7,317 nt of DNA from Actinomycetes bacterium. Its GTDB lineage: Bacteria; Actinomycetota; Actinomycetes; Propionibacteriales; Nocardioidaceae. Each line of letters opens with the position of its first letter. The stretch's first letter is position 1. Below the pieces are notes generated by a model. It was given only the letters and a program-made list of their open reading frames with translations, searched no databases and was not told the DNA's origin. The position numbers and the translations under genes were made by a program. Shown in pieces: positions 1 to 5,843 of the stretch. The stretch covers positions 1 to 7,317 of the forward strand of contig JAEZKN010000392.1 of the NCBI GenBank assembly GCA_023415395.1. Reading direction: 5' to 3'.

Positions 1-2
1 TC

Positions 3-1019
3 ACCGCGTGGACCGAGGCCGCGGAGCGCATGACCCGCGGGCTCCCGGCGGGCGAGGTCGGCCCGACCGAGGGCGCCGCCAACCTGCCGCCCGACGACAC
101 CGGCGAGGCCATCGGCCTGGCGGCGAGCGGGCTCACGATCACCTTCGGCTTCGGGCCGGGTCTCTTCCGCGACGCCGAGGGCCGCGACCGGTTCGGCCTC
201 GCCGACCGGCAGCCGGCCGCGCTGCGGACCCTGCCGCACTTCCCGGCCGATGCGCTCGACCCCGACAAGTCCTACGGCGACCTGTGCGTCCAGGCCTGCG
301 CCGACGACCCGCAGGTCGCGGTGCACGCGATCCGCAACCTCGCGCGGATCGGCTTCGGCACCGTCGCGATCCGCTGGTCCCAGCTCGGCTTCGGCCGCAC
401 GTCGACCACCTCCACCTCGCAGTCGACGCCGCGCAATCTCTTCGGCTTCAAGGACGGCACCGCCAACGTCAAGGCCGAGGAGTCCGCGGCGCTGGACGAG
501 CACGTGTGGGTGGGCGCCGGCGACGACCCCTCGGCCGACTGGCTCGTCGGCGGGTCCTACCTCGTCACGCGGCGGATCAACATGACCATCGAGGTGTGGG
601 ACCGCCAGCCGCTCGGCGACCAGGAGGGCATCGTCGGCCGCACGAAGGCCGAGGGCGCGCCGCTCTCCGGCGGCGACGAGCTCACCGCCCCCGACTTCAC
701 GATGCCCGGCAGCGACGGGCCGGTGATCCCGCGCGACTCCCACGTCCGCGTCGTGCACCCGGACTTCCACGACGGCGCCCGGATGCTGCGCCGCGGCTAC
801 AACTTCGTCGACGGCAGCAACGCCCTGGGCGGACTGGACGCGGGACTGTTCTTCATCGCGTTCGTGCGCGACCCCGACACGCACTTCATCCCGATCCAGA
901 ACGCGATGGCGAAGTCCGATGCGCTGATGGAGTACCTCAAGGTGACCGGCTCCGCGCTCTTCGCCGTGCCGCCCGGCGCCGGACCGGGGGAGCACGTCGG
1001 CCGGCAGCTGTTCACCTAG
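3..1019 (+). CDS. efeB: Dyp-type heme peroxidase / deferrochelatase EfeB, 5'-truncated
   Basis: This is the C-terminal 338 residues of a Dyp-type peroxidase; the reading frame is already open at the left edge, so the true start and any Tat signal lie outside the window. The internal ATG at 30 is not a credible start because residues before it (TAWTEAAERMT) fit the family. Visible hallmarks are the Dyp motif GFKDGT (444-461, catalytic Asp at 453-455), the proximal heme His in DSHVR (741-743) and, 16 residues later, RRGYNF (789-806), whose first Arg matches the distal heme-pocket Arg. The ending, with a FFIAF strand and an IPIQ segment before the last helix, is EfeB-like. Family knowledge: exported heme protein that oxidises substrates with peroxide and, in EfeUOB systems, serves iron uptake. 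The efeU/efeO partners would lie upstream and are not visible. Stop TAG at 1017-1019. The Dyp family call is firm; the EfeB subtype is likely. Confidence 0.93.
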   Translation, partial: TAWTEAAERMTRGLPAGEVGPTEGAANLPPDDTGEAIGLAASGLTITFGFGPGLFRDAEGRDRFGLADRQPAALRTLPHFPADALDPDKSYGDLCVQACADDPQVAVHAIRNLARIGFGTVAIRWSQLGFGRTSTTSTSQSTPRNLFGFKDGTANVKAEESAALDEHVWVGAGDDPSADWLVGGSYLVTRRINMTIEVWDRQPLGDQEGIVGRTKAEGAPLSGGDELTAPDFTMPGSDGPVIPRDSHVRVVHPDFHDGARMLRRGYNFVDGSNALGGLDAGLFFIAFVRDPDTHFIPIQNAMAKSDALMEYLKVTGSALFAVPPGAGPGEHVGRQLFT

Positions 1020-1020
1020 A

Positions 1021-1032
1021 CCGGGTACCCGG
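1021..1032. repeat. 12-bp perfect palindrome in the gap after efeB
   Basis: CCGGGTACCCGG is a perfect 12-bp palindrome that begins one base after the efeB stop and ends four bases before the GTG of the next gene. As RNA it cannot form a hairpin with a normal loop, so it is more like a short DNA dyad than a terminator. It may be chance in such GC-rich DNA. Its GG tail also forms part of the GGAG in front of the next start. Confidence 0.4.
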
Positions 1033-1036
1033 AGCT

Positions 1037-1495
1037 GTGCAGACCTTCCTCCCGTACCCCGACTTCGACCGCTCCGCCCGGGCGTTGGACCCCAGACGGC
1101 TCGGCAAGCAGCGCGTCGAGACGATCCAGGTCGTGCGCGGGCTGACCGTCGCGGGCTACGGCTGGCGGCACCACCCCGCGGTGAGGATGTGGCGCGGCCA
1201 CCTCGAGGCGCTCGGTCGCTACGGCCTCACGTGCGCCGAGGTCTGGGTCGAGCTCGGCCACGCGGACACCACCGCGGGGACGATCACCGCGGACCTCGCG
1301 GCCGCGGGCGTCGCGGAGGTCCGCACCCAGGCCGAGCTCGCGGAGGCCGGCGTGCTCCCTGTCTGGCTCGGCGACGAGGACTTCCACCGCAGCCACCGCT
1401 CGTCGCTGCTGCGCAAGGACCCGGACTTCTACCGTCCGCGCTTCCCGGACGACCCCGACGACCTGCCCTACGTGTGGCCCTCGCCCGGCTCCTGA
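1037..1495 (+). CDS. MSMEG_6728-like protein, pyrimidine dimer DNA glycosylase-related
   Basis: A 152-residue protein, starting at GTG 1037 (M-Q-T-F-L-P-Y), that I recognise as the actinobacterial MSMEG_6728-like family, related to the Pyr_excise (T4 endonuclease V-like) group. Conserved blocks are the N-terminal TFLPYPDF, RRLGKQRVE (residues 20-28), GYGWRHHPAVRMW (40-52) and, near the end, FHRSHRSSLLRKDP (116-129) with His117 and His120. In T4 endonuclease V the catalytic groups are the N-terminal Thr amine and a Glu; here Thr3 and Glu28 are tempting equivalents, but Gln2 precedes the Thr, so identical chemistry is not assured. GGAG (1031-1034) is only two bases from the start, unusually close. 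It lies 17 bp after efeB on the same strand and could be cotranscribed. Its last 28 bp overlap the converging ABC-F gene. The family call is fairly sure; the DNA-repair function is inference. Confidence 0.82.
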   Translation: MQTFLPYPDFDRSARALDPRRLGKQRVETIQVVRGLTVAGYGWRHHPAVRMWRGHLEALGRYGLTCAEVWVELGHADTTAGTITADLAAAGVAEVRTQAELAEAGVLPVWLGDEDFHRSHRSSLLRKDPDFYRPRFPDDPDDLPYVWPSPGS

Positions 1496-3012
1496 CCCAG
1501 GTCGACCACCCGTTCCACGCCCACGTCCGCCAGGAACGCGGGGTCGTGGCTCACCACCACGAGCGCGCCGCGGTAGGACGCGAGCGCCGAGACCAGCGCG
1601 TCGTAGGAGGCGAAGTCGAGGTTGTTGGTCGGCTCGTCGAGCAGCAGCAGCTGCGGTGCCGGGTCCGCGAGCAGCAGGGCGGCCAGGGTCGCCCGGAAGC
1701 GCTCACCACCCGACAGGTCACCGACCCGCCGGTCCGCGGCGCCACCCCGGAAGAGGAACCGCGCCAGCCGCGCCCGCACCGCGTTGGCGTCGGCACCGGG
1801 AGCGCGCCGGGCGACGTTGCCGACGACGGTGTCGTCGGGGTCGAGCAGGTCGAGCCGCTGGGTCAGGAAGGCGACCGGCACCCGGGCGTCGGCGACGAGC
1901 CGGCGCAGCATCGTGGTCTTGCCCGATCCGTTGGGTCCGACGATCCCGATCCGGTCAGGTCCGCTGACCGGCAGCTCGCCCTCCATCACGACCCGGCCGC
2001 GACGCACCTCGGTGCCCGGCAGGTCGATCCGGATCTCGCGGTCCTCGCGCAGCCGTGCCTCGGCCTCGTGCAACCGGTCCTGAGCTCCCGCGACCCGGTC
2101 GTCGTGGACACGGCGCAGCCCGGCGGCCGACTGCTCGGCCCGGTTCCGCTTGAAGTTGACCTGTGCCTTGCCGAGCCCGGCCGTCGTCTCGGCCTTCTTC
2201 GCGATCCGGCGTCGCTGAGCGAGCTGGCGCTCGGCCTCGAGGCGGTCGCTGCGCTGGCGGCGCAGGTCGGAGCGTGCGCTGGTCACCGCCTGGCGGGCGG
2301 CCTCCTGCTCGGCCTCGATCTGGGCGGCGTAGGAGGAGTAGCCGCCGCCGTACCAGCGGACCGCGCCCTCGCGCAGGTCGCCGATGCGGTCCATCCGCTC
2401 GAGCAGCTCGCGGTCGTGGCTGACGACGAGCAGCGAGCGGCTCCACCCCTCGACGACGGCGTAGAGGCGGGCGCGGGCGTCCGCGTCGAGGTTGTTGGTG
2501 GGCTCGTCGAGCAGCAGCAGGTCGGGGCGGGCCAGGAGGAGCCGGGCCAGGCCGAGCTGGGTGACCTCACCGCCGGAGAGCTGGCCCAGGCGCCGGTCCA
2601 GCACGTCGGCGGGCAGGCCCATCCGGCCGAGCTCGGCCTCGGCGCGGTCCTCCACGTCCCAGGCGTCGCCGATGACCTCGAAGTGCGCCGCGTCGGCGTC
2701 CCCGCCCTCGACCGCGCGGATCGCGCGTCGCACCGCGGCGATGCCGAGGAACTCGTCGACCGGCTGGTCGACGTCGAGGGTGAGGTCCTGCGGCAGGTAG
2801 CCGACCTCCCCGGCGACGCCCAGGTGGCCGGAGGTGGGCCGGAGGGCCCCGGCGACGAGCCGCAGCAGGGTGGACTTGCCGGATCCGTTGACGCCGACCA
2901 GGCCGGAGCGGCCCGGCCCGACGAGGAGGTCGAGACCGGTGAGGACGGCGGTCCCGTCGGGCCAGCCGAAGGTGAGGCCGGACGCGGTGACGGCCGGGGT
3001 GGTCGAGGACAT
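1468..3012 (-). CDS. ABC-F family ATP-binding protein (two tandem ATPase domains)
   Basis: A 514-residue protein without membrane segments, holding two ABC ATPase domains as in ABC-F translation factors and ribosome-protection proteins. Domain 1: Walker A GVNGSGKST (40-48), signature LSGGE (145-149), Walker B LLLLDEP with Glu170, switch His199. Then a long charged linker (about 225-330), rich in Arg, Glu, Ala and probably a coiled coil, the part that reaches the ribosomal E/P sites in known members. Domain 2: Walker A GPNGSGKTT (359-367), LSGGE (433-437), Glu460, His489. DEPTNNLD occurs in both domains. The distance from Q-loop to signature in domain 1 leaves no room for a large EttA-type arm. 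Domain 2 is short before its Walker A. The start ATG 3012 is chosen because AGGAG lies five bases upstream and the protein begins just before domain 1; the frame stays open further upstream only as antisense to serA. Substrate and resistance role cannot be told from sequence. Confidence 0.93.
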   Translation of the reverse strand: MSSTTPAVTASGLTFGWPDGTAVLTGLDLLVGPGRSGLVGVNGSGKSTLLRLVAGALRPTSGHLGVAGEVGYLPQDLTLDVDQPVDEFLGIAAVRRAIRAVEGGDADAAHFEVIGDAWDVEDRAEAELGRMGLPADVLDRRLGQLSGGEVTQLGLARLLLARPDLLLLDEPTNNLDADARARLYAVVEGWSRSLLVVSHDRELLERMDRIGDLREGAVRWYGGGYSSYAAQIEAEQEAARQAVTSARSDLRRQRSDRLEAERQLAQRRRIAKKAETTAGLGKAQVNFKRNRAEQSAAGLRRVHDDRVAGAQDRLHEAEARLREDREIRIDLPGTEVRRGRVVMEGELPVSGPDRIGIVGPNGSGKTTMLRRLVADARVPVAFLTQRLDLLDPDDTVVGNVARRAPGADANAVRARLARFLFRGGAADRRVGDLSGGERFRATLAALLLADPAPQLLLLDEPTNNLDFASYDALVSALASYRGALVVVSHDPAFLADVGVERVVDLGQEPGEGHT

Positions 3013-3017
3013 GGAGG

Positions 3018-3022
3018 CTCCT
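3018..3022 (-). promoter_or_regulatory. Ribosome binding site of the ABC-F gene
   Basis: Read on the minus strand, AGGAG is followed by five bases (CCTCC) and then ATG at 3012. It fixes the start of the ABC-F gene against the much longer open frame that continues upstream. Confidence 0.8.
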
Positions 3023-3068
3023 GGGACGGGTCGAGGTGGACACGGACGCCTCAGATCTCCATGGCCCC

Positions 3069-3074
3069 ACCGTA
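3069..3074 (-). promoter_or_regulatory. Candidate -10 box for the ABC-F gene
   Basis: TACGGT on the minus strand fits the actinobacterial TANNNT -10 pattern. Six bases further down lies an A (3062), a natural transcription start, which would give a 5' leader of about 50 bases before the ABC-F ATG. No clear TTGACA-like -35 box is seen at 16-18 bases. That A is also the first base of a tiny ATG-GAG-ATC-TGA reading frame (3062 down to 3051). Confidence 0.35.
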
Positions 3075-3122
3075 GGCGTGCGCGCACCGTGGACGCCACC
3101 GGATATCGGGCACCGGGAGGGG

Positions 3123-3128
3123 TACAGT
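3123..3128 (+). promoter_or_regulatory. Candidate -10 box for serA
   Basis: TACAGT is a good TANNNT -10 match in a region otherwise nearly free of A/T. A start near 3135-3136 would leave a leader of about 60 bases before the serA GTG. No recognisable -35 box is present. It is about 50 bp from the opposing ABC-F -10 candidate, so the 183-bp gap would carry two back-to-back promoters. I see no riboswitch or serine-rich leader peptide. Confidence 0.4.
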
Positions 3129-3182
3129 CGGCCGGAGCACAGCGCCGTGCACGTCCACCGCACCACCCCGCACCACGCCCTC

Positions 3183-3188
3183 GAGGGA
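3183..3188 (+). promoter_or_regulatory. Ribosome binding site of serA
   Basis: GAGGGA stands seven bases before the GTG at 3196. The position supports the GTG start, which also gives the usual short N-terminus (M-T-H-P-V-V-L-I) before the first strand of the SerA fold. Confidence 0.7.
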
Positions 3189-3195
3189 CCCCGCT

Positions 3196-4782
3196 GTGAC
3201 CCACCCCGTCGTCCTCATCGCCGAAGAGCTCAGCCCGGCAACGGTCGCGGCGCTCGGCCCCGGGTTCGAGATCCGTCACTGCACGGGCACCGACCGCGAG
3301 GAGCTGCTGCGCGCAGTCGCGGACGCCGACGCGGTGCTGGTGCGCTCCGCGACGCGGATCGACGCCGAGGTGCTCGCGGCGGCGCCCCGCCTCAAGGTGG
3401 TCGCCCGCGCCGGGGTCGGCCTCGACAACGTCGACGTCCGCGCGGCCACCCACGCCGGCGTCATGGTCGTCAACGCCCCCACGTCCAACGTCGTCTCCGC
3501 GGCCGAGCTCGCCGTCGCGCTGATGCTCGCGGCGGCCCGCCACGTCGCGCCGGCGCACGCCGCGCTCAAGAGCGGCGAGTGGAAGCGCTCGCCCTACACC
3601 GGCACCGAGCTCTACGAGAAGACCCTCGGCATCGTCGGCCTCGGGCGCATCGGCGTGCTCGTCGCCCAGCGGCTGAGCGCGTTCGGCATGACCGTGATCG
3701 CCCACGACCCCTACGTCCAGGCCGGTCGCGCCGCGCAGATGGGCGTGCGCCTGGTCGACCTCGACACGCTGCTGACCGAGGCCGACTTCATGTCGGTGCA
3801 CCTGCCGCGGACGCCGGAGACGATCGGGCTGATCGGCACCGAGCAGCTCGCCCGGGTGAAGCCGTCTCTGGTGCTCGTCAACGCCGCCCGGGGCGGGATC
3901 GTCGACGAGGCGGCCCTCTACGCCGCGCTCAAGGAGGGTCGGATCGCGGCCGCGGGGCTCGACGTCTTCGCCCAGGAGCCGTGCACCGACAGCCCGCTCC
4001 TGGAGCTCGAGAACGTCGTCGCGACGCCGCACCTGGGTGCCTCGACAGCGGAGGCTCAGGAGAAGGCCGGTCTGGCGGTCGCGAGGTCGGTGCGCCTCGC
4101 GCTGTCCGGCGAGCTGGTGCCCGACGCGGTCAACGTCCAGGGCGGCGTGATCGCCGAGGACGTCCGCCCCGGCCTCCCCCTGACCGAGAAGCTCGGCCGG
4201 GTCTTCACCGGCCTGGCCGGCGAGGTCGCCCAGCAGGTCGACGTCGAGGTCCGCGGCGAGATCACCGAGTACGACGTGAAGGTGCTCGAGCTCGCGGCGC
4301 TGAAGGGCCTCTTCACCGACATCGTGGGGGAGCAGGTCTCCTACGTGAACGCTCCACTGCTCGCAGCCGAGCGCGGCTGCGCCGTACGTCTCGTGACCGA
4401 CCCGGAGAGCCCCGACCACCGGAACCTGATCACGGTGCGCGGCACCCTGGCCGACGGGTCGCAGGTCTCGGTGAGCGGCACGCTGGTCGGCATCAACCAG
4501 AAGGAGCGCCTGGTCGAGGTCAACGGCTTCGACGTCGACCTCGAGCCGGCCGAGCACCTGGCGTTCTTCACCTACGGCGACCGGCCGGGCATGGTCGGCA
4601 CCGTCGGCAACATCCTCGGTGACGCCGCCATCAACATCGGCGGCATGCAGGTCTCCCGGCAGGAGAAGGGCGGTCGTGCCCTCGTCGCGCTCTCCGTCGA
4701 CACCGCGATCCCGCCCGACACCCTCGCCGACATCCAGCACGCGATCGACGCCGCGTCCGTGCGGGCCATCGACCTGGTCTGA
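3196..4782 (+). CDS. serA: D-3-phosphoglycerate dehydrogenase SerA, long type with ASB and ACT domains
   Basis: This cytosolic enzyme oxidises 3-phosphoglycerate to 3-phosphohydroxypyruvate with NAD, the first committed step of serine synthesis. At 528 residues it matches the long actinobacterial form (the M. tuberculosis enzyme is of the same type). Residues 1-~100 and ~285-315 form the split substrate domain with RAGVGLDNVD (71-80). The NAD domain carries GLGRIG (148-153) followed by an acidic Asp171. The catalytic residues typical of 2-hydroxyacid dehydrogenases are Arg232 (ARGGIVDE), Glu261 and His279 (PHLGAST). About 318-455 is the allosteric substrate-binding domain, and 456-528 is an ACT domain (FFTYGDRPGMVG), the usual site of serine feedback. 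Start GTG 3196 with GAGGGA seven bases upstream; stop TGA at 4780-4782. It appears monocistronic: divergent from the ABC-F gene and convergent, 12 bp away, with the lipoprotein gene. All key residues are intact. Confidence 0.98.
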   Translation: MTHPVVLIAEELSPATVAALGPGFEIRHCTGTDREELLRAVADADAVLVRSATRIDAEVLAAAPRLKVVARAGVGLDNVDVRAATHAGVMVVNAPTSNVVSAAELAVALMLAAARHVAPAHAALKSGEWKRSPYTGTELYEKTLGIVGLGRIGVLVAQRLSAFGMTVIAHDPYVQAGRAAQMGVRLVDLDTLLTEADFMSVHLPRTPETIGLIGTEQLARVKPSLVLVNAARGGIVDEAALYAALKEGRIAAAGLDVFAQEPCTDSPLLELENVVATPHLGASTAEAQEKAGLAVARSVRLALSGELVPDAVNVQGGVIAEDVRPGLPLTEKLGRVFTGLAGEVAQQVDVEVRGEITEYDVKVLELAALKGLFTDIVGEQVSYVNAPLLAAERGCAVRLVTDPESPDHRNLITVRGTLADGSQVSVSGTLVGINQKERLVEVNGFDVDLEPAEHLAFFTYGDRPGMVGTVGNILGDAAINIGGMQVSRQEKGGRALVALSVDTAIPPDTLADIQHAIDAASVRAIDLV

Positions 4783-4794
4783 GGCACTCCGGCC

Positions 4795-5754
4795 TCACAA
4801 CCCCGGGAGAGCCGGGGTGAACTCGAGCGCGACGCTCGGCTCGTTGCCCCGGATCTCGTCGTCGGGGTAGACCGCGGTCGCCCGGTGGGTGCGGCCGTCC
4901 AGCGTGAGGGTCACCGTCGTCGTGAACGGGAAGTCGCCCAGGCGTGACGCCTCCCTCGCCGGCGCGTCGGGGCGGTCGAAGTAGAGGTCGCCGGCGCTCT
5001 GGCACCGGTCCTGCCTCGGCTGCGCGACGTCGAAGGTCAGGGATCGGCCGTTGCCCGCGGTGACCTCGATCTCCGCCGAGGCCCGTCGGGGAGTCGTGGC
5101 GAGGTCGTCGATCGCGAGCTCGAGGCCGTAGCTGTCCGGCTCGCCGTCGTGCTCGGCGATGAGGGCCAGGCGCGCCGTGGGCTCCGGCATCGGCCCGTCG
5201 GTCGGCGTGCGCCACCGGAGGGCGCCGATCATGTCGCCCCCGCCCTGGGCGAAGAGCTCGAGGTCGTAGTGCCCGGCCGGGCCCGCCGGCCGCAGCGCGT
5301 ACCAGCCGTCGCCGAGGTCCTCGACCGGCACCTCGAAGCTGCGCCCGCCGCAGGTGACGTCGGCGAAGGGACGGTCCGCGCGCGGCTCGCGCGTGATCTC
5401 CCGGGCGAAGACGCTGAGCTCGAACCGCGCGACGGGCACGTGGACACGGACCTCGGCGGGTGCGCCGATGTCGGGCGGGTCGGTCGCGACGCCGTCGACG
5501 CAGCCGTCGCCGTAGCAGTAGGTGTGGGGGCGCAGCGCCAGCTCGTGGCCGTCGTACTGCACCCGGAAGGGCGGCGGCTGCTCGATGCCCGTGCCGGTGT
5601 GCCTGGTGCCGGCCGTGGTGGTGGCCGTGGTGGTGGCCGTCGGGGCGGCCGCCGTGGTCGTGGGGTCGGGAGTCCGGGGCGCGCCCGTCGAGGGGTCGGT
5701 GGTGCCGCACGCGGCGAGGAGCAGCGGGGCCGCCAGGGCCAGGAGGAGCCTCAT
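4795..5754 (-). CDS. Putative lipoprotein of unknown function
   Basis: A 319-residue exported protein. The N-terminus is a short lipoprotein signal (MRLLLALAAPLLLAAC) with lipobox L-A-A-C at Cys16, so it should be lipid-anchored on the outer face of the membrane. Residues about 18-60 are a Thr/Pro/Ala linker with a repeated T-A-T-T pattern, probably an extended stalk. The globular part (about 62-319) looks beta-rich and has four further Cys: 80 and 85 in TYCYGDGC, 135 in TCGGR and 251 in DRCQS, enough for two disulfides outside the cell. I do not recognise a catalytic motif; similar TYCY-G-C-DG segments occur, from memory, in other actinobacterial lipoproteins. Start ATG 5754 is chosen from the signal peptide; no good Shine-Dalgarno precedes it. 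The gene converges on serA (12 bp apart) and diverges from the GH3 gene across 89 bp, so it may share control signals with the hydrolase. Confidence 0.88.
   Translation of the reverse strand: MRLLLALAAPLLLAACGTTDPSTGAPRTPDPTTTAAAPTATTTATTTAGTRHTGTGIEQPPPFRVQYDGHELALRPHTYCYGDGCVDGVATDPPDIGAPAEVRVHVPVARFELSVFAREITREPRADRPFADVTCGGRSFEVPVEDLGDGWYALRPAGPAGHYDLELFAQGGGDMIGALRWRTPTDGPMPEPTARLALIAEHDGEPDSYGLELAIDDLATTPRRASAEIEVTAGNGRSLTFDVAQPRQDRCQSAGDLYFDRPDAPAREASRLGDFPFTTTVTLTLDGRTHRATAVYPDDEIRGNEPSVALEFTPALPGL
4800..4818. terminator. Hairpin between converging serA and lipoprotein genes
   Basis: ACCCCGG and CCGGGGT form a perfect 7-bp, nearly all-GC stem around the five-base loop GAGAG. It begins 17 bases after the serA stop and lies inside the last codons of the minus-strand lipoprotein gene. 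No U-rich tail follows on either strand, so it is not a classical intrinsic terminator, but tail-less hairpins are common at actinobacterial gene ends. It could serve serA and, less likely, both genes. Confidence 0.4.
5611..5640. repeat. 12-nt tandem repeat in the lipoprotein linker
   Basis: GGCCGTGGTGGT occurs twice in a row (5611-5622, 5623-5634) and half again (to 5640). On the coding strand it encodes Ala-Thr-Thr-Thr units in the stalk behind the lipid anchor. The unit is a multiple of three, so copy-number change would lengthen or shorten the linker without a frameshift. Confidence 0.75.
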
Positions 5755-5777
5755 GGGGCTGGGACGGTCCGGGCGTC

Positions 5778-5810
5778 CGCCGGGTTCCGCCGGGGTTCGC
5801 CGAATCGGCG
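5778..5810. promoter_or_regulatory. Phased CGCCG repeats ending in a 13-bp dyad, candidate operator
   Basis: Three CGCCG units begin at 5778, 5788 and 5798, exactly ten bases apart, the first two continuing as GGGTT-like sequence. The last unit forms the left arm of the dyad CGCCGA-A-TCGGCG (5798-5810). The block sits between two divergent genes, just upstream of the GH3 -10 candidate, where an operator or activator site would be expected. High GC makes chance matches of this kind less surprising, and no known regulator consensus is recognised. Confidence 0.35.
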
Positions 5811-5831
5811 CCGGCCACGCGTGCGCAGGGC

Positions 5832-5837
5832 TAGCGT
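5832..5837 (+). promoter_or_regulatory. Candidate -10 box for a leaderless GH3 transcript
   Basis: TAGCGT matches TANNNT and is followed by six bases and then the A of the ATG at 5844. This is the spacing of actinobacterial promoters whose transcript starts at the start codon itself. It fits with the lack of a usable Shine-Dalgarno before this gene. No clear -35 box is seen. Confidence 0.45.
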
Positions 5838-5843
5838 CGGGAC

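Noticed and set aside
30..32. ATG as start of the peroxidase gene
   Set aside because: Upstream codons in the same frame encode residues that fit the family, and a start here would remove a large N-terminal part of the Dyp fold. The gene is simply cut by the window edge.
1496..3075. Long plus-strand frame across the ABC-F gene
   Set aside because: It is antisense to a gene with complete ABC motifs, and its composition is that of a GC-rich shadow frame.
3099..3110. Imperfect palindrome CCGGATATCGGG in the ABC-F/serA gap as an operator
   Set aside because: Only the central GATATC plus two outer pairs match, with a mismatch between them; too weak to call.
3129..3195. Riboswitch or attenuator leader before serA
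   Set aside because: Only about 60 bases, a 4-bp stem at best, and no serine-rich leader peptide. A short direct repeat CGCACCAC (3159 and 3169) is too small to interpret.
3036..4622. Plus-strand 528-residue frame overlapping serA
   Set aside because: It is very Arg-rich and motif-free in a +1/+2 frame of serA, whose own frame has all catalytic residues.
3013..4740. Minus-strand open frame extending the ABC-F gene upstream to a total of 1090 residues
   Set aside because: The extension is exactly antisense to serA, reads as low-complexity R/G/D/A-rich sequence without motifs, and the ABC-F start at 3012 has its own ribosome binding site.
5778..5810. CRISPR-like array
   Set aside because: The unit is ten bases with no spacers; it fits a promoter-region repeat at most.
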